Of a stretch of 64,000 bases of DNA, positions 1 through 9,104 are shown one piece after another. How positions within the stretch are numbered: the stretch's first letter is position 1; every line of letters starts with the position of its first letter. The position numbers were made by a program, and so were the translations under genes. The stretch is from positions 806,001-870,000 of the forward strand of contig NZ_SCOL01000001.1 in assembly GCF_005503015.1 (NCBI RefSeq), given 5' to 3'. The stretch comes from Bacillus sp. E(2018). Its GTDB lineage: Bacteria; Bacillota; Bacilli; Bacillales; Fictibacillaceae. The notes beneath the pieces were generated by a model. The model did not search any database, had not been told where the DNA came from, and saw nothing but the letters and a program-made list of their open reading frames with translations.

Positions 1-185
1 TTGAGATTCAAGATGATCCAAAGGTTTCCATTTATCTATTTAATGAAAACGATAGAGATAAAGAAGTCATTTTAAGAAAGAATCATTTTTCTGTTCCATC
101 ATATAAAGGCCGATACAACTACGAGGTTTTAGCTGATTGGTCTAATGGTGAAGTATCTTACACTTTTGTAGTTGAAGTTCACTAA
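1..185 (+). CDS. C-terminal end of an unidentified protein (partial)
   Basis: An open frame enters the window at base 3 and stops at TAA 183-185, giving about 60 residues. The segment alternates short hydrophobic and polar stretches (for example VSIYLFNEND and YTFVVEVH), as in a beta-sandwich or lipoprotein C-terminus. I do not recognise a family. The rest of the gene lies upstream of the window. Confidence 0.6.
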   Translation, partial: EIQDDPKVSIYLFNENDRDKEVILRKNHFSVPSYKGRYNYEVLADWSNGEVSYTFVVEVH

Positions 186-262
186 TGTGGTACGTTTAGA
201 TTTGTTAAGTGGATTTGTATATTACAATTAAAAAGCTTCAAGTCTAGGGGGATGCATTTAAG

Positions 263-802
263 ATGACAACTAATTTTAAACCTATGACGTTTGAGATGGA
301 AACTGATCGACTGTTCCTGAGTCTTTGGAAGGATTCGGATGCCTCTTGGTATAGAGAACTCGTTGCCGAACGGGGCAAAGGGATGCCGACTATGGAAACT
401 GCTCATGAAAATATCACCACCTTACGAAACCGAGCATCAGAAAGCGGGATTGCCCTACTCACTATTCGACGTCGAGATGAAGGTGATTATATCGGATACT
501 GTGGATTAATTATTGGCCGTTCGTCGCTTGAAGAACCGGAAATTGCATACGAATTGTTCCAAAGAGTTCACGGTAATGGATATGCGACTGAAGCGGCATC
601 CGTAATCGTAGAAGCTGCCGTTGCAACAGGTCGAAGTAAGCTTTGGTCGACAGTACGCGCTTGGAATGCTGCATCCTTCCGGGTGCTAGAAAAGCTTGGA
701 TTTGAACAACACCATAGTACGTGGGACGAGGATGGAGAGATTGTTTGGAGCGTTCGAGAACTTCAGAAGAATTCCAAAGATGGCCAAGAGTACGGAGGAT
801 AG
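263..802 (+). CDS. GNAT family N-acetyltransferase
   Basis: 179-residue protein of the RimJ/RimL-like GNAT type, which transfers an acetyl group from acetyl-CoA to an amine. It begins with the ETDRLFL strand typical of this subgroup. It carries the acetyl-CoA loop region HGNGYATEA near residue 109 and the C-terminal signature WNAASFRVLEKLGF near residue 134. Length is normal for the family. An AGGGGGA ribosome site precedes ATG 263. It ends 5 bp before the SRPBCC gene, so the two are probably cotranscribed. The substrate is not predictable. Confidence 0.85.
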   Translation: MTTNFKPMTFEMETDRLFLSLWKDSDASWYRELVAERGKGMPTMETAHENITTLRNRASESGIALLTIRRRDEGDYIGYCGLIIGRSSLEEPEIAYELFQRVHGNGYATEAASVIVEAAVATGRSKLWSTVRAWNAASFRVLEKLGFEQHHSTWDEDGEIVWSVRELQKNSKDGQEYGG

Positions 803-807
803 AGAAA

Positions 808-1251
808 ATGCCAGAAATCAACCATAAAACCTATATCAAAGTACCATTAGAAGACGTTTATCATACTATTTCAACAGCCCAAGGTTGGAATGCTTGGTTT
901 ACGGACGACACATCTTTAGAGATCAATCCAGATGGGACTGGAGAAATTCGCATGAGGTGGACAAACTTCGGTAGTGAACAAGTAACGATTGAAGATGGAG
1001 GTAGAATACTCGAAGCTGTTCCAAACCAGAAATTTGTGTTCCAATGGTCACCAGGAGAACAAAGTTCAACGGTAACCATTAATCTTGAGCCCTATAAAGA
1101 CGGTACAATGGTAACCCTTAATGAATCTGGATATACGAATTCTGAGAAAGACTTAAATGCTTGCATTGGATGTGCGGCAGGTTGGGGAGAAGCGTTGACC
1201 TTATTAAAAGTTTATTTAGAGTACGGAATCGTTTATAAGCAGGACTTGTAG
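808..1251 (+). CDS. SRPBCC domain protein (AHSA1-like)
   Basis: 147-residue START/Bet v1-like fold protein of the activator-of-Hsp90-ATPase (AHSA1) homology group. These are small cytoplasmic ligand-binding proteins of mostly unknown ligand. The family start pattern is seen (YIKVPLEDVYHTISTAQGWNAWF), and the C-terminal helix WGEALTLLKVYLEYG closes the fold. ATG 808 is chosen because CGGAGGA lies about 10 bases upstream and the fold begins there. A longer frame reaching back to 721 overlaps the preceding gene and adds no recognisable sequence. Confidence 0.82.
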   Translation: MPEINHKTYIKVPLEDVYHTISTAQGWNAWFTDDTSLEINPDGTGEIRMRWTNFGSEQVTIEDGGRILEAVPNQKFVFQWSPGEQSSTVTINLEPYKDGTMVTLNESGYTNSEKDLNACIGCAAGWGEALTLLKVYLEYGIVYKQDL

Positions 1252-1296
1252 TTCTTTCATAAAAATGCACTTTTCTATACAATGGGGGCTTCGTAA

Positions 1297-2088
1297 ATGT
1301 CTAACTTTGAAAAAGAAGAATTACTAACTGGAGGAAATATTTCAAATGTAATTCGTCTAGGGAATACGGTCCGACGAGATCTGAAACCCAATAGCGCCAA
1401 AATTCATAAGCTATTGAAGCATCTAGAAAATAAAGAATATAAGTATGCACCTCAGTTTCTAGGTATTGATGAAGAAGGGAGAGAAAAGCTTTCCTTTATA
1501 GAAGGAGTAGCGGGGAATTATCCCTTAAAGAAATATATGTGGTCAGATGATGCACTAAAAGACATAGCTAACATGCTTCGACTTTATCATGATGCGGTAA
1601 GTGATTTTCCGTTAGAAGAAGGTTGGCATCCGATCGATCACACTCCCCATCCTTATGAAGTGCTTTGCCATAATGATTTCGCCATTTATAACATTATTTT
1701 TGATCAAGAACGACCTGTTGGCATTATTGATTTTGATGTAGCAGGACCTGGTCCAAGGCTTTGGGACATCGCGTATACGCTATACACTTGTGTGCCTTTA
1801 AGCAGATTTTATTTAGATGCAACAGGTACAACCGTAAATTACAATCGTAGCCAGCATGCAGAACGAATAAAAGCGAGAGTTCAATTGTTTTTTGAGGGGT
1901 ATGGTGAGAAAGTGGACCTCACTTATTTGGAGATGGTGCTGCTCAGGTTAAAAGGGTTGTGCAAAACCATTGAAAGAAAAGCGAGTGAAGGTGACTTAGC
2001 TTTTCAAAAAATGATAGACGAAGGGGATCTGGCCCATTACCTAGAGGACATTGATTTTATTCGTAAACACAGAAACGATTGGATATAA
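1297..2088 (+). CDS. Aminoglycoside/choline-kinase-like phosphotransferase
   Basis: 263-residue APH-type kinase-fold protein. The catalytic loop is CHNDFAIYNIIF (about residues 123-134). The metal-binding motif is IIDFDVAGPGPRLWD (about 143-157), the equivalent of the DFG segment. These place it with the phosphotransferase enzyme family (APH, PF01636), which phosphorylates small hydroxylated molecules such as aminoglycosides, choline or sugars. The substrate is unknown and a resistance role should not be assumed. GGGGG lies 9 bases before ATG 1297. It is followed by a terminator. Confidence 0.82.
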   Translation: MSNFEKEELLTGGNISNVIRLGNTVRRDLKPNSAKIHKLLKHLENKEYKYAPQFLGIDEEGREKLSFIEGVAGNYPLKKYMWSDDALKDIANMLRLYHDAVSDFPLEEGWHPIDHTPHPYEVLCHNDFAIYNIIFDQERPVGIIDFDVAGPGPRLWDIAYTLYTCVPLSRFYLDATGTTVNYNRSQHAERIKARVQLFFEGYGEKVDLTYLEMVLLRLKGLCKTIERKASEGDLAFQKMIDEGDLAHYLEDIDFIRKHRNDWI

Positions 2089-2103
2089 TCTATTGCATTA
2101 AAC

Positions 2104-2131
2104 AAAGCTGGTCATGTTGACCAAGCTTTTT
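2104..2131 (+). terminator. Rho-independent terminator after the phosphotransferase gene
   Basis: Stem AGCT-GGTCA / TGACC-AAGCT with a small loop, followed by a run of seven T. It lies about 15 bp after the stop at 2088. Confidence 0.8.
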
Positions 2132-2200
2132 TTATTTACATAATTTATCCAACCCACTTAATACTAACAAGAGAGACTAGAATTAAAGGAGTTGGAACCA

Positions 2201-3004
2201 TTGCCTGAGTTACCAGAGATGGAAACGTATCGCGAGTTCTTGAACCATAATATCTTACATAAGCCAATTACTGATGTAGAGATCAACAGAGAGAAGTCAA
2301 TTAACACAGGGGTTCAAACTTTTATCGACTCTGTAAAAGGGGCCAATATCACCTTTGTTAAAAGAAGAGCAAAATATCTTATCTTTGAACTAAGTTCTGG
2401 AAAGTTTCTGCTGCTTCATGTGATGCTTGGAGGACTGATGTTTCTCGGAACTTCAAAAAACAGTCCGGATCGAACGAAACAAATTATTCTGTCCTTTGGA
2501 GAGCTAGAACTGAATTTTATTGGTCTTCGACTCGGATATTTACACTTACTGAATCAGAATGAACTAGACGAAAAACTGAGTGATCTTGGTCCAGAACCAT
2601 TTGAAATGCAGCGGGATGAGTTTCTAGAGAGGTTAGAACGTAAAAAAGGGGCACTCAAACCATTGTTAGTCGACCAATCCTTTATCGCTGGAATCGGAAA
2701 CTGTTATTCTGATGAAATTTGCTTTCAAGCCAGGTTACATCCATTAAGAAAAGCGAGTGACCTTTCTGATGAGGAGAAAAACCATTTATATGATGGCATC
2801 AAACATGTTCTTTCAAGAGCCGTTCAATTTGGAGGGTATATGGATTTTCCGATGTACGAAGGGGATAAGCGGACAGGGAAGTATAACGAAAATACGTATG
2901 TCTATGAGCGAGAAGGGGAGAAGTGTTCAAGATGTGGTGGGACGATTGAGAGAGTAGATCATTCGTCACATAAGTCGTTTTATTGCCCGAAGTGTCAGAA
3001 GTAA
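2201..3004 (+). CDS. Formamidopyrimidine-DNA glycosylase (Fpg/MutM) family protein, divergent
   Basis: 267-residue bifunctional DNA glycosylase/AP lyase family protein for oxidised bases. The start is TTG 2201 because it gives Met-Pro-Glu-Leu-Pro-Glu. In Fpg/Nei enzymes proline 2 is the catalytic nucleophile and glutamate 3 assists. AAAGGAG sits 8 bases upstream. An earlier in-frame codon would bury the proline. The conserved lysine region RRAKYLIFEL is near residue 59. The C-terminal zinc finger CxxC...CxxC spans about 241-265. The zinc-finger loop usually holds a GRGT-like arginine turn. Here it reads SHKSFYCP, so the usual arginine is absent. This suggests a paralogue with altered lesion recognition beside the housekeeping mutM. 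Confidence 0.85.
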   Translation: MPELPEMETYREFLNHNILHKPITDVEINREKSINTGVQTFIDSVKGANITFVKRRAKYLIFELSSGKFLLLHVMLGGLMFLGTSKNSPDRTKQIILSFGELELNFIGLRLGYLHLLNQNELDEKLSDLGPEPFEMQRDEFLERLERKKGALKPLLVDQSFIAGIGNCYSDEICFQARLHPLRKASDLSDEEKNHLYDGIKHVLSRAVQFGGYMDFPMYEGDKRTGKYNENTYVYEREGEKCSRCGGTIERVDHSSHKSFYCPKCQK

Positions 3005-3031
3005 GTAATACTCTCTACCAATTCATAATAA

Positions 3032-3078
3032 AAAAAGGACAGGTTAGAAGTTACGATGACTTCTAACCTGTCCTTTTT
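3032..3078. terminator. Bidirectional terminator
   Basis: Long perfect inverted repeat with arms reading AAAAAGGACAGGTTAGAAGT and its complement, a short loop, and T/A runs at both ends. It lies between the convergent glycosylase gene and the minus-strand small membrane gene, so it can serve both. Confidence 0.88.
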
Positions 3079-3080
3079 CT

Positions 3081-3275
3081 TTACATTTGTTCTTTCGCTT
3101 TGGCTTCTTGAATCATTTTATACACATACAACGCACCGTAACCACCTGCTAAACCAAGCGGCAGGATGATGAAAGGTGCAAAACTCTTCGTGTGCCATCC
3201 CAATAAAAAGAATATCCCATAAATGATGACCATCGACATGATGCTAAACGCTAAACGGATAAAATAGGCTTTCAA
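3081..3275 (-). CDS. Small membrane protein (64 aa)
   Basis: Two predicted membrane helices, about residues 5-26 and 32-54, with a short charged C-terminus (MIQEAKAKEQM). The start is TTG at 3275, with AAAGGAG 8 bases upstream. It resembles the next gene (3318-3533) in size and pattern: IRL..., a first helix ending YGI, then a second helix ending in YVY. The two are probably tandem duplicates. The function is unknown. Confidence 0.6.
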   Translation of the reverse strand: MKAYFIRLAFSIMSMVIIYGIFFLLGWHTKSFAPFIILPLGLAGGYGALYVYKMIQEAKAKEQM

Positions 3276-3317
3276 ACCAAACGCTCCTTTAATTCTTTAT
3301 CTTTCACTTGCTTACAT

Positions 3318-3533
3318 TCAATGTTTTTTAGACGCCCAATTACGATACACATACCACCCAAACCATCCACCACATATTATAGAAAGAACTATGATCAGGT
3401 TTGAACTTTCACCTTTATATAAATCAAACACTACTAGAATTCCATACGTAACGAAGCCAGTCAATATCCCAAATAACAATCGAATCAAATAGTTCTTCAG
3501 AGATAGCCCTCCCCGTTTATTTTCTTTTTCCAT
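3318..3533 (-). CDS. Small membrane protein (71 aa)
   Basis: Basic N-terminus (MEKENKRGGLSLKN) followed by two predicted membrane helices and a short basic tail. It shares the layout YLIRLLFG...YGI...GG.....YVYR with the downstream gene at 3081-3275, suggesting duplication and a two-gene operon transcribed leftwards. The ribosome site is weak (AGGTG about 11 bases from ATG 3533). The family is not recognised. Confidence 0.6.
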   Translation of the reverse strand: MEKENKRGGLSLKNYLIRLLFGILTGFVTYGILVVFDLYKGESSNLIIVLSIICGGWFGWYVYRNWASKKH

Positions 3534-3630
3534 TTTAACACAACACCTATATGATATTCGTTTATATCCTAAATAGAAGGAATTTCTTCAATGACAGAGA
3601 ACCCCCTTTATAGAGAAGGAGTGTTGAAAT

Positions 3631-4446
3631 ATGTCGTATTGCCAAGTACAAAAAGCGAACATCTATTATGAAGAATACGGAAGTGGTACACCGATCGTAA
3701 TGATTCATGGGTTCTCACCTGATCACCGGTTGATGAAAGGGTGCATGGAACCGATCTTTCAAGAGAGAGAAGATTACAGACGCATCTATATTGACCTGCC
3801 AGGAATGGGGCAGACGAAAGACTATGATTCGATTCAAAACTCGGATGAGATGCTTCAAGCAGTCATTCAGTTCATTGATACGTTATTACCAGACCAATAC
3901 TTCCTACTAGCCGGTCAATCGTACGGTGGTTATATCATAAGAGGCATCATTGCGAAGATCCCCGAGCGGGTTTTAGGTGCAGCATTTATCTGTCCGATGA
4001 TTCTACCGGATCACAGTGACCGAACATTGCCAGAACAAACGAACTTAGAGGTAGATTATGAATTCCTAGCTACACTTACAGAAGAAGAAAGAGAAGATTT
4101 CAAAGGCATTCATGTGAAGTTAAATGAAAAGACGTGGAAAAGGTACAAAGAAGAAGTGGTGGTTGGATTGAAGGTCGCGGATTCAGCTTTCTTAGAGAAA
4201 ATCTCAGGCGCATATGGATACACGTTTAAGATCGACCAGGAAGTGTTTGAGAAACCTTGTGTGTTTATAACAGGTAGGCAGGACCATGTTACGGGGTATA
4301 AGGATGTTTATGACATACTTGATAAGTATCCAAGGGCTTCGATTTCAGTGTTGGATGTTGCGGGGCATAATTTGCAGATTGAGCAGGCTGAACTTTTAAA
4401 TGTACATGTTAGAGAGTGGTTGAAGAGAGTGAAGGAAACTAACTAA
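3631..4446 (+). CDS. Alpha/beta hydrolase
   Basis: 271-residue alpha/beta-hydrolase fold protein. It shows the oxyanion-hole motif IHGFSPD near residue 25, the nucleophile elbow GQSYGG (Ser about 97), a late acid in GRQDHVTG near 218, and the catalytic histidine in AGHNLQIEQ near 248. It is a paralogue of the hydrolase at 39798-40595: both have DHR.MK...EPIF, SYGGY, and G(R/K)QDH...Y. The substrate is unknown. AAGGAG lies 9 bases before ATG 3631. Confidence 0.85.
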   Translation: MSYCQVQKANIYYEEYGSGTPIVMIHGFSPDHRLMKGCMEPIFQEREDYRRIYIDLPGMGQTKDYDSIQNSDEMLQAVIQFIDTLLPDQYFLLAGQSYGGYIIRGIIAKIPERVLGAAFICPMILPDHSDRTLPEQTNLEVDYEFLATLTEEEREDFKGIHVKLNEKTWKRYKEEVVVGLKVADSAFLEKISGAYGYTFKIDQEVFEKPCVFITGRQDHVTGYKDVYDILDKYPRASISVLDVAGHNLQIEQAELLNVHVREWLKRVKETN

Positions 4447-4472
4447 GAAAGCTGCCAAATTAGGCAGCTTTC
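4447..4472. terminator. Bidirectional terminator
   Basis: Perfect 10-bp stem GAAAGCTGCC / GGCAGCTTTC with loop AAATTA, placed between the convergent hydrolase and GIY-YIG genes. Confidence 0.8.
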
Positions 4473-4477
4473 ATTAC

Positions 4478-5155
4478 TTATATAGTTACCTTTTCTTTTA
4501 GTATTCCTTCTTTAACCATATTTACGAGTGTTCCTTGATTTTTAAACTTAAAGTACATGATTAGGCGATCAAGATCTTTCTTAGTAAGTTCAGCATGATT
4601 AATAACTAGTTCGTATTTATCTAATTTGTTTACCATTGAAATAGCATACTCAATCTGTTTGGGAGTTAAATATATTTTATTTGTTTTAACATTACTTTTA
4701 ACCTCATCTACAATTAGTGAATGAATAGTTTTACATATTTCAGTGGGGTATTTTTGCTCCTTAATCCAAGTAATATCTTCTTGGTTTAATTGAAACCATT
4801 CTCCTTCTAGCCTCTTTTGAGAAAAATATTTGTGAAATGCGACTTCTGTTTGATGATGATCACCAGTCTTAATCAAATATATAAGTTCATTCTTAAATGG
4901 TAGTTTTACACCAAAGACATTCATCCGCTTTTCTATATGTTTTGTCTTTCCAATTTTAAAAGTACCGTTCAGATGTTCTTGCACAAAATAAACATAACCT
5001 GGAGCTTTCCCATCTGGAAATGGTGAATCTATTATTTTTTGAAGTTCAATCTGATCGGGTAGGTAAAGGTAGATTTTCTGAGAAGAAAATACAACATTTT
5101 GTATAGGTGTATTATTGCTCTTTTTGTTTAAAAAAGATAAAAACCCTTTTAGCAT
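4478..5155 (-). CDS. GIY-YIG nuclease-like protein (T5orf172/MUG113 type)
   Basis: 225-residue protein. Residues about 52-115 match the T5orf172/MUG113 branch of the GIY-YIG nuclease superfamily: GYVYFVQ, then FKIGKTKHIEKRMNVFG, with a later EVAFHKYF and a WF segment. The GYVYF...KIGKT pair corresponds to the GIY and YIG strands. The arginine in IEKRMN and the glutamate in TEVAFHKYF are candidate catalytic residues. The C-terminal 100 residues are unassigned and lysine-rich. This branch occurs in phage and defence regions. It sits at the left edge of the island and is divergent from the McrB-like gene. Confidence 0.72.
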   Translation of the reverse strand: MLKGFLSFLNKKSNNTPIQNVVFSSQKIYLYLPDQIELQKIIDSPFPDGKAPGYVYFVQEHLNGTFKIGKTKHIEKRMNVFGVKLPFKNELIYLIKTGDHHQTEVAFHKYFSQKRLEGEWFQLNQEDITWIKEQKYPTEICKTIHSLIVDEVKSNVKTNKIYLTPKQIEYAISMVNKLDKYELVINHAELTKKDLDRLIMYFKFKNQGTLVNMVKEGILKEKVTI

Positions 5156-5214
5156 TGTTTTAGTGTCCTTTCCAATAATAGTTAAAAATACATATATTAG
5201 TAGAATAATAAAAT

Positions 5215-5247
5215 TTGGAAAACATTACAAATGATTTATTATATAAT
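5215..5247 (+). promoter_or_regulatory. Candidate promoter of the McrBC-like operon
   Basis: TTGGAA at 5215-5220 and TTATAT/TATAAT at 5239-5247 resemble sigma-A boxes, with 18 bases between the -35 and the first of these -10 candidates. They lie about 90 bp before the McrB-like start. It is inferred from sequence only. Confidence 0.4.
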
Positions 5248-5337
5248 AAGAGGAGTATTAAGGTAACAACAGTTAATTGGTTTTCTGATAAGGGTACATG
5301 GAGAATGTAAAGTAATTAATTTAGAAAGGAATTGATT

Positions 5338-7605
5338 ATGTTGAATGATACTATTACAAACGTCTTCATTCTTTCAAACTATCAATCAATTTTTAATGAA
5401 AACGACACTTCGAACAGATGTCGGGATGTATTAGACAGTATACATAATGAGATAAAACCATTTTTTGAAAAGTTTTGCAGAGAAAATAATTTACTCACTG
5501 ACAATCGATTTATTATGGATTACTCATATACATTAACAACCACATATCATGATGCTAGAAACCCTAAGTATGCGGAACAAAAAAAGATTTCGAATACTGG
5601 TAGGAAATATTACATAGCTCTTAATGAAAAAATCGGAGAACAAGAAGTAAACTTGTTAACACTTGAGTTAAACGGTGTTGATCAAAAGCTTTATATTTCG
5701 ATTGACTCTAACTTTTTTCCCATTTGGTATTTGACGAGAATAGATAAATTAATGCCTGCTATTCAACAATCACCTGAGGATCTCTTGATCTATTTTCAAA
5801 CAGAGTGGTTTAAAAAAGAGAAGGTTTCAAGAACAGATTTCAAGCCTGTTTTTACTGATTTCAAAAAGCAAAGAAAACGTCCTTTCTATCATTTTGGCAT
5901 GGAACTCCCATTATACGGACAAATCAGCAAAGAGGAATTAGAGAAGAATTTATTAAAGACTTGGGAACTCTCAGGTTTGATTAGAGAAAAGCTTATTGAA
6001 GAAAAAGAATTAGATAATCAGGGAAATCAACTTTTAGACCTCTTTGCAAATGACTTGAGAAGACAAGATTCTATTCAATTATTAGATCATTCATACTCCC
6101 TTATTTATGGAGAAGTAGAGAATTATAAGCCAAAAGCTAGACGGCAAGCATTTTCTATTTATGATCAAGATCAATTAATAACAAAAGGTTACATTGTTTA
6201 TTTTGAGATTGATCAAACGATCTCCCCGAATCAAGTTCTTTGTGTAGCGATAGAAGGTCACCAGCACATGTATTCAAATGTTCGGGATCTGGTTTTAAAA
6301 GATGAGGTGCAATGGTGGATAAAAAAATCCTTTACGACTCATCATCTAGATAATATAGAAGTTACAAGAAAAGCAATGGAACTGCTGAATGAACATGGAA
6401 TCGAAACAGAAGACAGTTCTTATTATGTTGGTACTTACAGCAATGAAGCAAAATCGTTTAATAAAGAGATTAGTAAAATCAAAAAGGAATTAGTGACAGC
6501 AAGTTTATTATTTGCCTATGTCAGTGAAAAGTTAGAGCTTCCAGATACGAATCCAGCTACATCTTCTAATAATGAGGATGAGGGGGAAACTGGAGAAACT
6601 CCAGATTCAAAGTTCATCAGTAATTTTTCTTTCAAAGGCATTTACGAAACAATCGCTAACAGCCAGTTCACATTTTCAACAGATATCATACGTGACTTCC
6701 ATTTAAATCTTACAGCACTTGATGATAAGCACTTCGTTATTTTAAACGGTATTTCTGGTACTGGGAAAACGCAGCTATGCCGTTTGTACGCAAATGCTGT
6801 TTATGGGCTTGATTATGAGTCTGAGAATCCTTATTTGACGATTATTCCCGTTCGTCCTGACTGGATGGATGCGACAGCTCTATTTGGATATTACAGTTCG
6901 TTCGAGAAAAAGTATGTGATGACGGAGTTTCTACAGGTATTAATTTCAGCTCAAAAGGAACGGGACAAACCTCATTTTATTGTGCTAGACGAGATGAACC
7001 TGGCTCGTGTGGAATATTACTTGAGTGATTACTTAAGTGCTGTTGAGTCTCGCAAAGAAATCCTGCTGCATAACCGGGAGGATGTAACAGATATTCCACA
7101 AAAAATCAGCATTCCGCCAAACGTGTACGTTTTAGGAACAATCAACGTGGACGAGACAACTCATAGCTTGTCGGATAAAGTGCTTGACCGTGCATTTGTC
7201 ATGACACTTTCGGACGTTGACTTTGATCATTACTGGTCAACACTCGATCAATCTGTAAAAGCGATGGCCAACACGGAATATGATATTCTTCGTGACATCC
7301 ACAACGATTTGAAATCATTCGACCTTCACTTCGGCTACAGAACAATGAACGAGATGATTCAGAAGCTGGTGCGGAATAAGGAATTGGATGAAGAGTTCAG
7401 CCTCGATTCTATGTCTGCGCTCGATCGAGTGATCAGTGAAAAAATGCTGCCGAAATTAAGAGGCGACGAGCGGATTGCTGACTTGTTTGCAACTCTTAAA
7501 AACAAATTTGAGGATCACTTTGGCGAAGAGTCTCAATCATATGGTCATATCCTGAGAATGGAAAAGGAGCTGGAACGTTATGGAGCAACCCAGTTCTGGC
7601 GTTAA
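5338..7605 (+). CDS. McrB-like AAA+ NTPase, type IV restriction family
   Basis: 755-residue protein. A long N-terminal region (about 1-430) probably recognises DNA. A short acidic linker (NNEDEGETGETPD) follows, then a McrB-type AAA+ motor. Walker A is GISGTGKTQLC (about 470), Walker B is LDEMNLARVEYY (about 551), and the McrB-family strand is GTINVDETTHSLSDKVLDRA (about 600). McrB proteins form hexamers that translocate DNA and activate McrC nuclease at modified sites. ATG 5338 has AAAGGA 7 bases upstream. The stop overlaps the next gene by 26 bp, so the two are coupled. The N-terminal half is visibly more AT-rich than the motor. Confidence 0.85.
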   Translation: MLNDTITNVFILSNYQSIFNENDTSNRCRDVLDSIHNEIKPFFEKFCRENNLLTDNRFIMDYSYTLTTTYHDARNPKYAEQKKISNTGRKYYIALNEKIGEQEVNLLTLELNGVDQKLYISIDSNFFPIWYLTRIDKLMPAIQQSPEDLLIYFQTEWFKKEKVSRTDFKPVFTDFKKQRKRPFYHFGMELPLYGQISKEELEKNLLKTWELSGLIREKLIEEKELDNQGNQLLDLFANDLRRQDSIQLLDHSYSLIYGEVENYKPKARRQAFSIYDQDQLITKGYIVYFEIDQTISPNQVLCVAIEGHQHMYSNVRDLVLKDEVQWWIKKSFTTHHLDNIEVTRKAMELLNEHGIETEDSSYYVGTYSNEAKSFNKEISKIKKELVTASLLFAYVSEKLELPDTNPATSSNNEDEGETGETPDSKFISNFSFKGIYETIANSQFTFSTDIIRDFHLNLTALDDKHFVILNGISGTGKTQLCRLYANAVYGLDYESENPYLTIIPVRPDWMDATALFGYYSSFEKKYVMTEFLQVLISAQKERDKPHFIVLDEMNLARVEYYLSDYLSAVESRKEILLHNREDVTDIPQKISIPPNVYVLGTINVDETTHSLSDKVLDRAFVMTLSDVDFDHYWSTLDQSVKAMANTEYDILRDIHNDLKSFDLHFGYRTMNEMIQKLVRNKELDEEFSLDSMSALDRVISEKMLPKLRGDERIADLFATLKNKFEDHFGEESQSYGHILRMEKELERYGATQFWR

Positions 7606-9028
7606 GTTTTTCATTAAGTCACAAGAGGAAGGCTGGCTGACGGCTGAAGAAACATATTTAAGAGAAGCCTCTTCATATGAATGGAAGCTGGAAGGAGAGC
7701 GCAATCCCGTTATCTTGTTTAACGGGATGCCTCTTCCATACGTTCCAAATGAATCTGGAGTTAAGGGTACTTTCCAAACACCCTTTCAATCAGGTGAAGC
7801 AACTATCGAAGTCAACGGAACTCACCTTAAAACATACATCTACACGGATGAAAGAAAGATAACGACCGAGCAGTATGAGATCATGCTGAGAGAGATTCTT
7901 GAGGAAGTGGCCGTTTGTTTTGATTACAGCGGCCTGGATAAAGGGTTCAATACGAGTGGAAGAGAACGTACGCTGTCATGGACGCAGTGGTCGTACATAA
8001 AAAGAAGCTTTCACGAGTTATCACTGCTGTTTCAAAAAATCAACAGCAATCCTTTATCTGTTCTTAAGCAGGAAAACTTTATGACGAACCGTGAAAAGAT
8101 TCAGCAGGTTCATACGTCAACGTCACTCTGGCTGGAAAGAAACCATGGTCGGACAGAGCAACGTGTCCCTAAAAAAGTGTGGACATCTAAACGGCAGGAA
8201 ACGAACGACCTGTATGAAAATCGGTTAGTAAAAAAACAGCTTCTTGAACTAAGACATCTTCTCTCTCAATATCGTGAATATTCGGATGGTGTGTTAAAAG
8301 AGGAAGCAGAGAAACTAAGAAATAAGGTGTTGTACTGGCTGAACCATTCATTCTTAATAGGTGTCAAACCTCATAATGGCAAGGTGACCATCACACAGCG
8401 ATTAAGAAAGCATCCGATCTACCGGAAATGGAACACATGGTTTGAAAAACTGTATCAGCACCAGAAGTATGAGATTGGATTTGAGTATCACATACCGCTA
8501 AAGGATACATTTCAAGTATATGAAATGTGGTGCTACATGAAGCTAATCAACCAAGCGAGACATAACGGGGAGCTAGCAGATACATCACAGCTTTATAAAA
8601 CTACATCAGACGGAATCTTTCTTTCATTAGCTGAAAACAAAGAGAGTACCGTTAAACTAAAAAACGGAGACACCATTGCATTTCAACGGGTATTTCAGTA
8701 TCGAAACCCTGAAAATGTTGCAGCTAACACGAAAGAACTTTTCTATACCTTTACCCAAAGGATGATACCCGACATTGTAATCCAACGAGGGGAAAAGCTA
8801 TTTATCTTTGATCCGAAATATCGTGTACCGAATAACATTGGGACAGCATTGGGTGAAATGCATAAATACAGGGATGGGATTAGAAATATCTACAATAATG
8901 AAAAAGTAGTTGAAACAGTGTACATCATAACTCCCTTTCAAGAGACGGGTGGTGAACTTAGATACTATACAGATAATTATCATCAAAGATATAAGATGGG
9001 CGGGGTGAAAATGATGCCTGTACAATAA
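7580..9028 (+). CDS. McrC-like nuclease partner (DUF2357 / PD-(D/E)XK)
   Basis: 482-residue partner of the McrB-like motor. The N-terminal 250 residues look like the DUF2357 domain. The C-terminal third carries a PD-(D/E)XK nuclease core: PDIVIQRGEKLFIFDPKYRV (about residues 396-415), with Asp near 397 and the D-x-K pair near 409-411. The preceding segment TKELFYTFTQRM is typical of McrC relatives. It overlaps the McrB-like gene and shares its transcript. Expected role: cleavage of modified invading DNA. A terminator follows at 9070. Confidence 0.8.
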   Translation: MEQPSSGVKFFIKSQEEGWLTAEETYLREASSYEWKLEGERNPVILFNGMPLPYVPNESGVKGTFQTPFQSGEATIEVNGTHLKTYIYTDERKITTEQYEIMLREILEEVAVCFDYSGLDKGFNTSGRERTLSWTQWSYIKRSFHELSLLFQKINSNPLSVLKQENFMTNREKIQQVHTSTSLWLERNHGRTEQRVPKKVWTSKRQETNDLYENRLVKKQLLELRHLLSQYREYSDGVLKEEAEKLRNKVLYWLNHSFLIGVKPHNGKVTITQRLRKHPIYRKWNTWFEKLYQHQKYEIGFEYHIPLKDTFQVYEMWCYMKLINQARHNGELADTSQLYKTTSDGIFLSLAENKESTVKLKNGDTIAFQRVFQYRNPENVAANTKELFYTFTQRMIPDIVIQRGEKLFIFDPKYRVPNNIGTALGEMHKYRDGIRNIYNNEKVVETVYIITPFQETGGELRYYTDNYHQRYKMGGVKMMPVQ

Positions 9029-9069
9029 AATAAAAGAGTTGCAGTTTAAAAAGTCAACAGTAATTCTTA

Positions 9070-9104
9070 AACGCTTGTCCTTATGGGGGCAGGTGTTTTT
9101 TTTA
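9070..9104 (+). terminator. Terminator after the McrC-like gene
   Basis: An 11-bp RNA stem, with some G-U pairs, is formed by AACGCTTGTCC and GGGCAGGTGTT and is followed by a run of T. It separates the McrBC-like operon from the DISARM-type operon. Confidence 0.7.

Noticed and set aside
1297..2088. Aminoglycoside resistance gene
   Set aside because: The APH fold is shared by many non-resistance kinases; nothing in the sequence shows drug specificity.
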